A program made the translations under genes and the position numbers. Below the pieces are notes generated by a model. It was not told the DNA's origin. It made no database searches and saw nothing but the letters and a program-made list of their open reading frames with translations. This document shows, piece by piece, positions 62,725-64,000 of a stretch of 64,000 nucleotides of DNA (position 1 is its first letter; every line of letters starts with the position of its first letter). The stretch is taken from assembly GCF_900452415.1 (NCBI RefSeq), contig NZ_UGNX01000001.1, positions 2,170,001 through 2,234,000 of the forward strand. The letters run 5' to 3'. The DNA comes from Legionella cincinnatiensis (lineage in GTDB: Bacteria > Pseudomonadota > Gammaproteobacteria > Legionellales > Legionellaceae).

Positions 62725-63710
62725 TTAAGCGCAAAGCTTCAAATGAGCAACATACTTATCATCATAAGCCCTAATTGCCCACATAGGACGTGCATTTTTA
62801 TTAGCTACTGCACAGCTGCTTTATTGTAACCTCGCTCTTTATGAAGGCGTTGTATCCAGCAATTTAAATAATCAGTGTTTTTTCCTGAATTTTTTACAAC
62901 TGCCCGGCCACCATGTATCAGTAAACTGCGTATGTAGCTCTCCACGTTTACTGATAGACATGAAACACTGCTTTCCTCCACTGGAATGCTCTTTAGGAAC
63001 TAATCCCAAGAAAGCAGCAAAATGACGCCCATTTTTGAAATGAGTGGGATTGCCCATCGTTGCATATACAGCACTTGCTATTATTGGGCCGACTCCTGAT
63101 AGCTTCATCATGCGCTCGCACACAGGACTTTGCTGACAAAAATGCTCTATTTTTTGTGTGTATTTTTCTATATCTTTATCTAAATCCAGTAATTTCTTAG
63201 GACAACGAGATATTATTGCTCGCATTGCATTCGTCAATTCATTTTCGCCATCTTCTAACATCAGAGGAACCTGTTTTCGAACTTGTGATAATCCTTGTAC
63301 TAAAAACAAGCCTACCTCCCTCAAATAACCTCGTATACGATTTCCTAATGCGGTTCTTTCATGGGTTAAACGCTCTCGATATCGATGTAACATCTGTACT
63401 TCTTGGTGCTCTATCGTTTTAATTGGAACAGTTGGCCTATTATCTTGTGGTGCTGCTATGACTATTGCTCGTGCATCATTCTTATCATTTTTATTTCCTC
63501 ATAACCCTAGGACATGAATTTTCGAGACCAGTAATTTGAACTACCACAAGCTTCCATCACTATTTTGCAAGAAGGTAAATTTGCAATTAACGTAGGCAAT
63601 TCTGAGCGCTTTACTTTTTTGCCTAGTATCTTTTTTCCATGCTCATTTACTCCATGCAATTGAAATACATCTTTTGCCAAATCCATGCCTAATAACGTAA
63701 TATTCTTCAT
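62725..63710 (-). pseudogene. IS110-family transposase with deletion and frameshifts (third IS110)
   Basis: ATG 63710 follows GGAAGGAG. N-terminus NITLLGMDLAKDVFQLHGVN and KIVMEACGSSNYWSRKFMS, then a stop and a joint into NKNDKNDARAIVIAAPQDNR, lacking about 14 codons. The middle is intact: MMKLSGVGPIIASAVYATMG, HFAAFLGLVPKEHSSGGKQC. After SISKRGE the frame shifts to SYIRSLLIHGGRAVVKNSGK, and again to ANKNARPMWAIRAYDDKYVA at the end. Related to the intact IS110 at 15475. Confidence 0.88.
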
Positions 63711-63830
63711 TGGACTCTCCTTCCGATAAGGTTGGGTGGACCTTACCCTTTTGGCTCTTATAGTTGCCGGGTAACAGGGAGGATGAGTCCAGATCATTGC
63801 TTGCTAAAAGCCAGCGATTTGACCCTTGTT
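63711..63830 (-). ncRNA. IS110 5' noncoding end, candidate bridge RNA
   Basis: No ORF. Shares GCTGGCTTT, the AGCAAG-ATC-like patch and GGACTCATCC with the corresponding segment of the 15475 element, despite the divergence of the proteins. This position holds the guide RNA in IS110-type elements. Confidence 0.4.
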
Positions 63831-63878
63831 TGGCCCTTTACATGATTATTGCTTGGCGGATTCTTTATCTAACTCTAT
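63831..63878. other. Junction between IS110 and ISL3
   Basis: A short spacer between the two elements; no target duplication could be identified. Confidence 0.35.
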
Positions 63879-64000
63879 GGCTCTACCCAAAAAAAGGGGC
63901 ATTTTAATCAAGTTAGTTTAGACTAACTCTTTGATTTCGCAGTCAAAAGGAAGATTAAAATGCCTAAGAAAGATTGTATCCTAAATTTGCCTGGATATTC
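63879..64000 (+). mobile_element. ISL3-family element, left end and start of transposase (continues outside)
   Basis: GGCTCTACCCAAAAAAAGGG at 63879 resembles the GGCTCTTCCC-type terminal repeats of ISL3 elements. At 63960 an ATG opens MPKKDCILNLPGYS, the N-terminus of ISL3 transposases, after AGGAAG. Only 41 bp of the gene are in the window. Confidence 0.65.

Noticed and set aside
62470-62829. Plus-strand 119-aa ORF
   Set aside because: Antisense to the decayed end of the third IS110; low-complexity composition.

Overview
The window looks like a chromosomal accessory region of a Legionella species. The evidence is an AT-rich genome, a conjugation operon with the Legionella ICE regulators lvrA, lvrB and a csrA-like gene, several large single genes resembling Dot/Icm effectors (calpain-like, YopT-like, ADP-ribosyltransferase plus phosphodiesterase, LRR and MICAL-like flavoprotein types), and dense IS remnants. 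The species cannot be fixed from the sequence. No Dot/Icm apparatus gene is present, so 'effector' is an inference throughout.

Layout. (1) 1-11077, minus strand: an F-type conjugative type IV secretion operon read from right to left, lvrA-lvrB-csrA-like-traA-L-E-K-B-V-C-trbI-W-U-trbC-traN, with traN running off the left edge. A divergent CI/LexA-type repressor (11246-11908) faces it across an operator region. lvrA and lvrB resemble the phage lambda O/P replication pair, and lvrA contains iteron-like repeats beside an AT-rich tract. (2) 12203-13359: an S4 RNA-binding protein, a VF530-family protein and a ribbon-helix-helix/membrane-protein pair. (3) 13934-35094: effector-like genes mixed with mobile elements. 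These include an IS110, a calpain-like protease split by a 256-bp structured repeat, a ParDE/RelE-type toxin-antitoxin pair, a tRNA-Arg 3'-end att-like site with a dead integrase, a YopT-like protease, a LuxR regulator, a diguanylate cyclase with an HD-GYP phosphodiesterase, an IS66 element, and a second intact calpain-like protease with a repetitive tail. (4) 35790-44983: an IS3 element disrupted by an IS110, a large protein with mART and SidE-like PDE motifs, IS5 debris, a nuclear-signal-bearing protein and an LRR protein. (5) 45242-55946: an unknown large protein, decayed MFS and effector genes, a second tRNA-Arg 3'-end site, a group II intron tail, a MICAL-like flavoprotein and an ABC exporter. 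(6) 56505-61985: a compact stress/membrane cluster (hemerythrin, CsbD, DUF3309, YqjD/ElaB-like, phasin and 17M-like glycine-zipper proteins). (7) 62221-64000: a REPIN-like pair, a third IS110 and the start of an ISL3 element.

Working together. The tra genes build a mating channel and pilus. The lvr genes probably control excision, replication and expression, with the CI-like protein holding the module silent. The middle of the window is a store of candidate host-manipulation proteins being reshuffled by IS elements and repeats. Many genes survive only as stop- and frameshift-ridden fragments (amine oxidase, VOC, GNAT, MFS, integrases, XRE antitoxin), which indicates repeated gain followed by decay.
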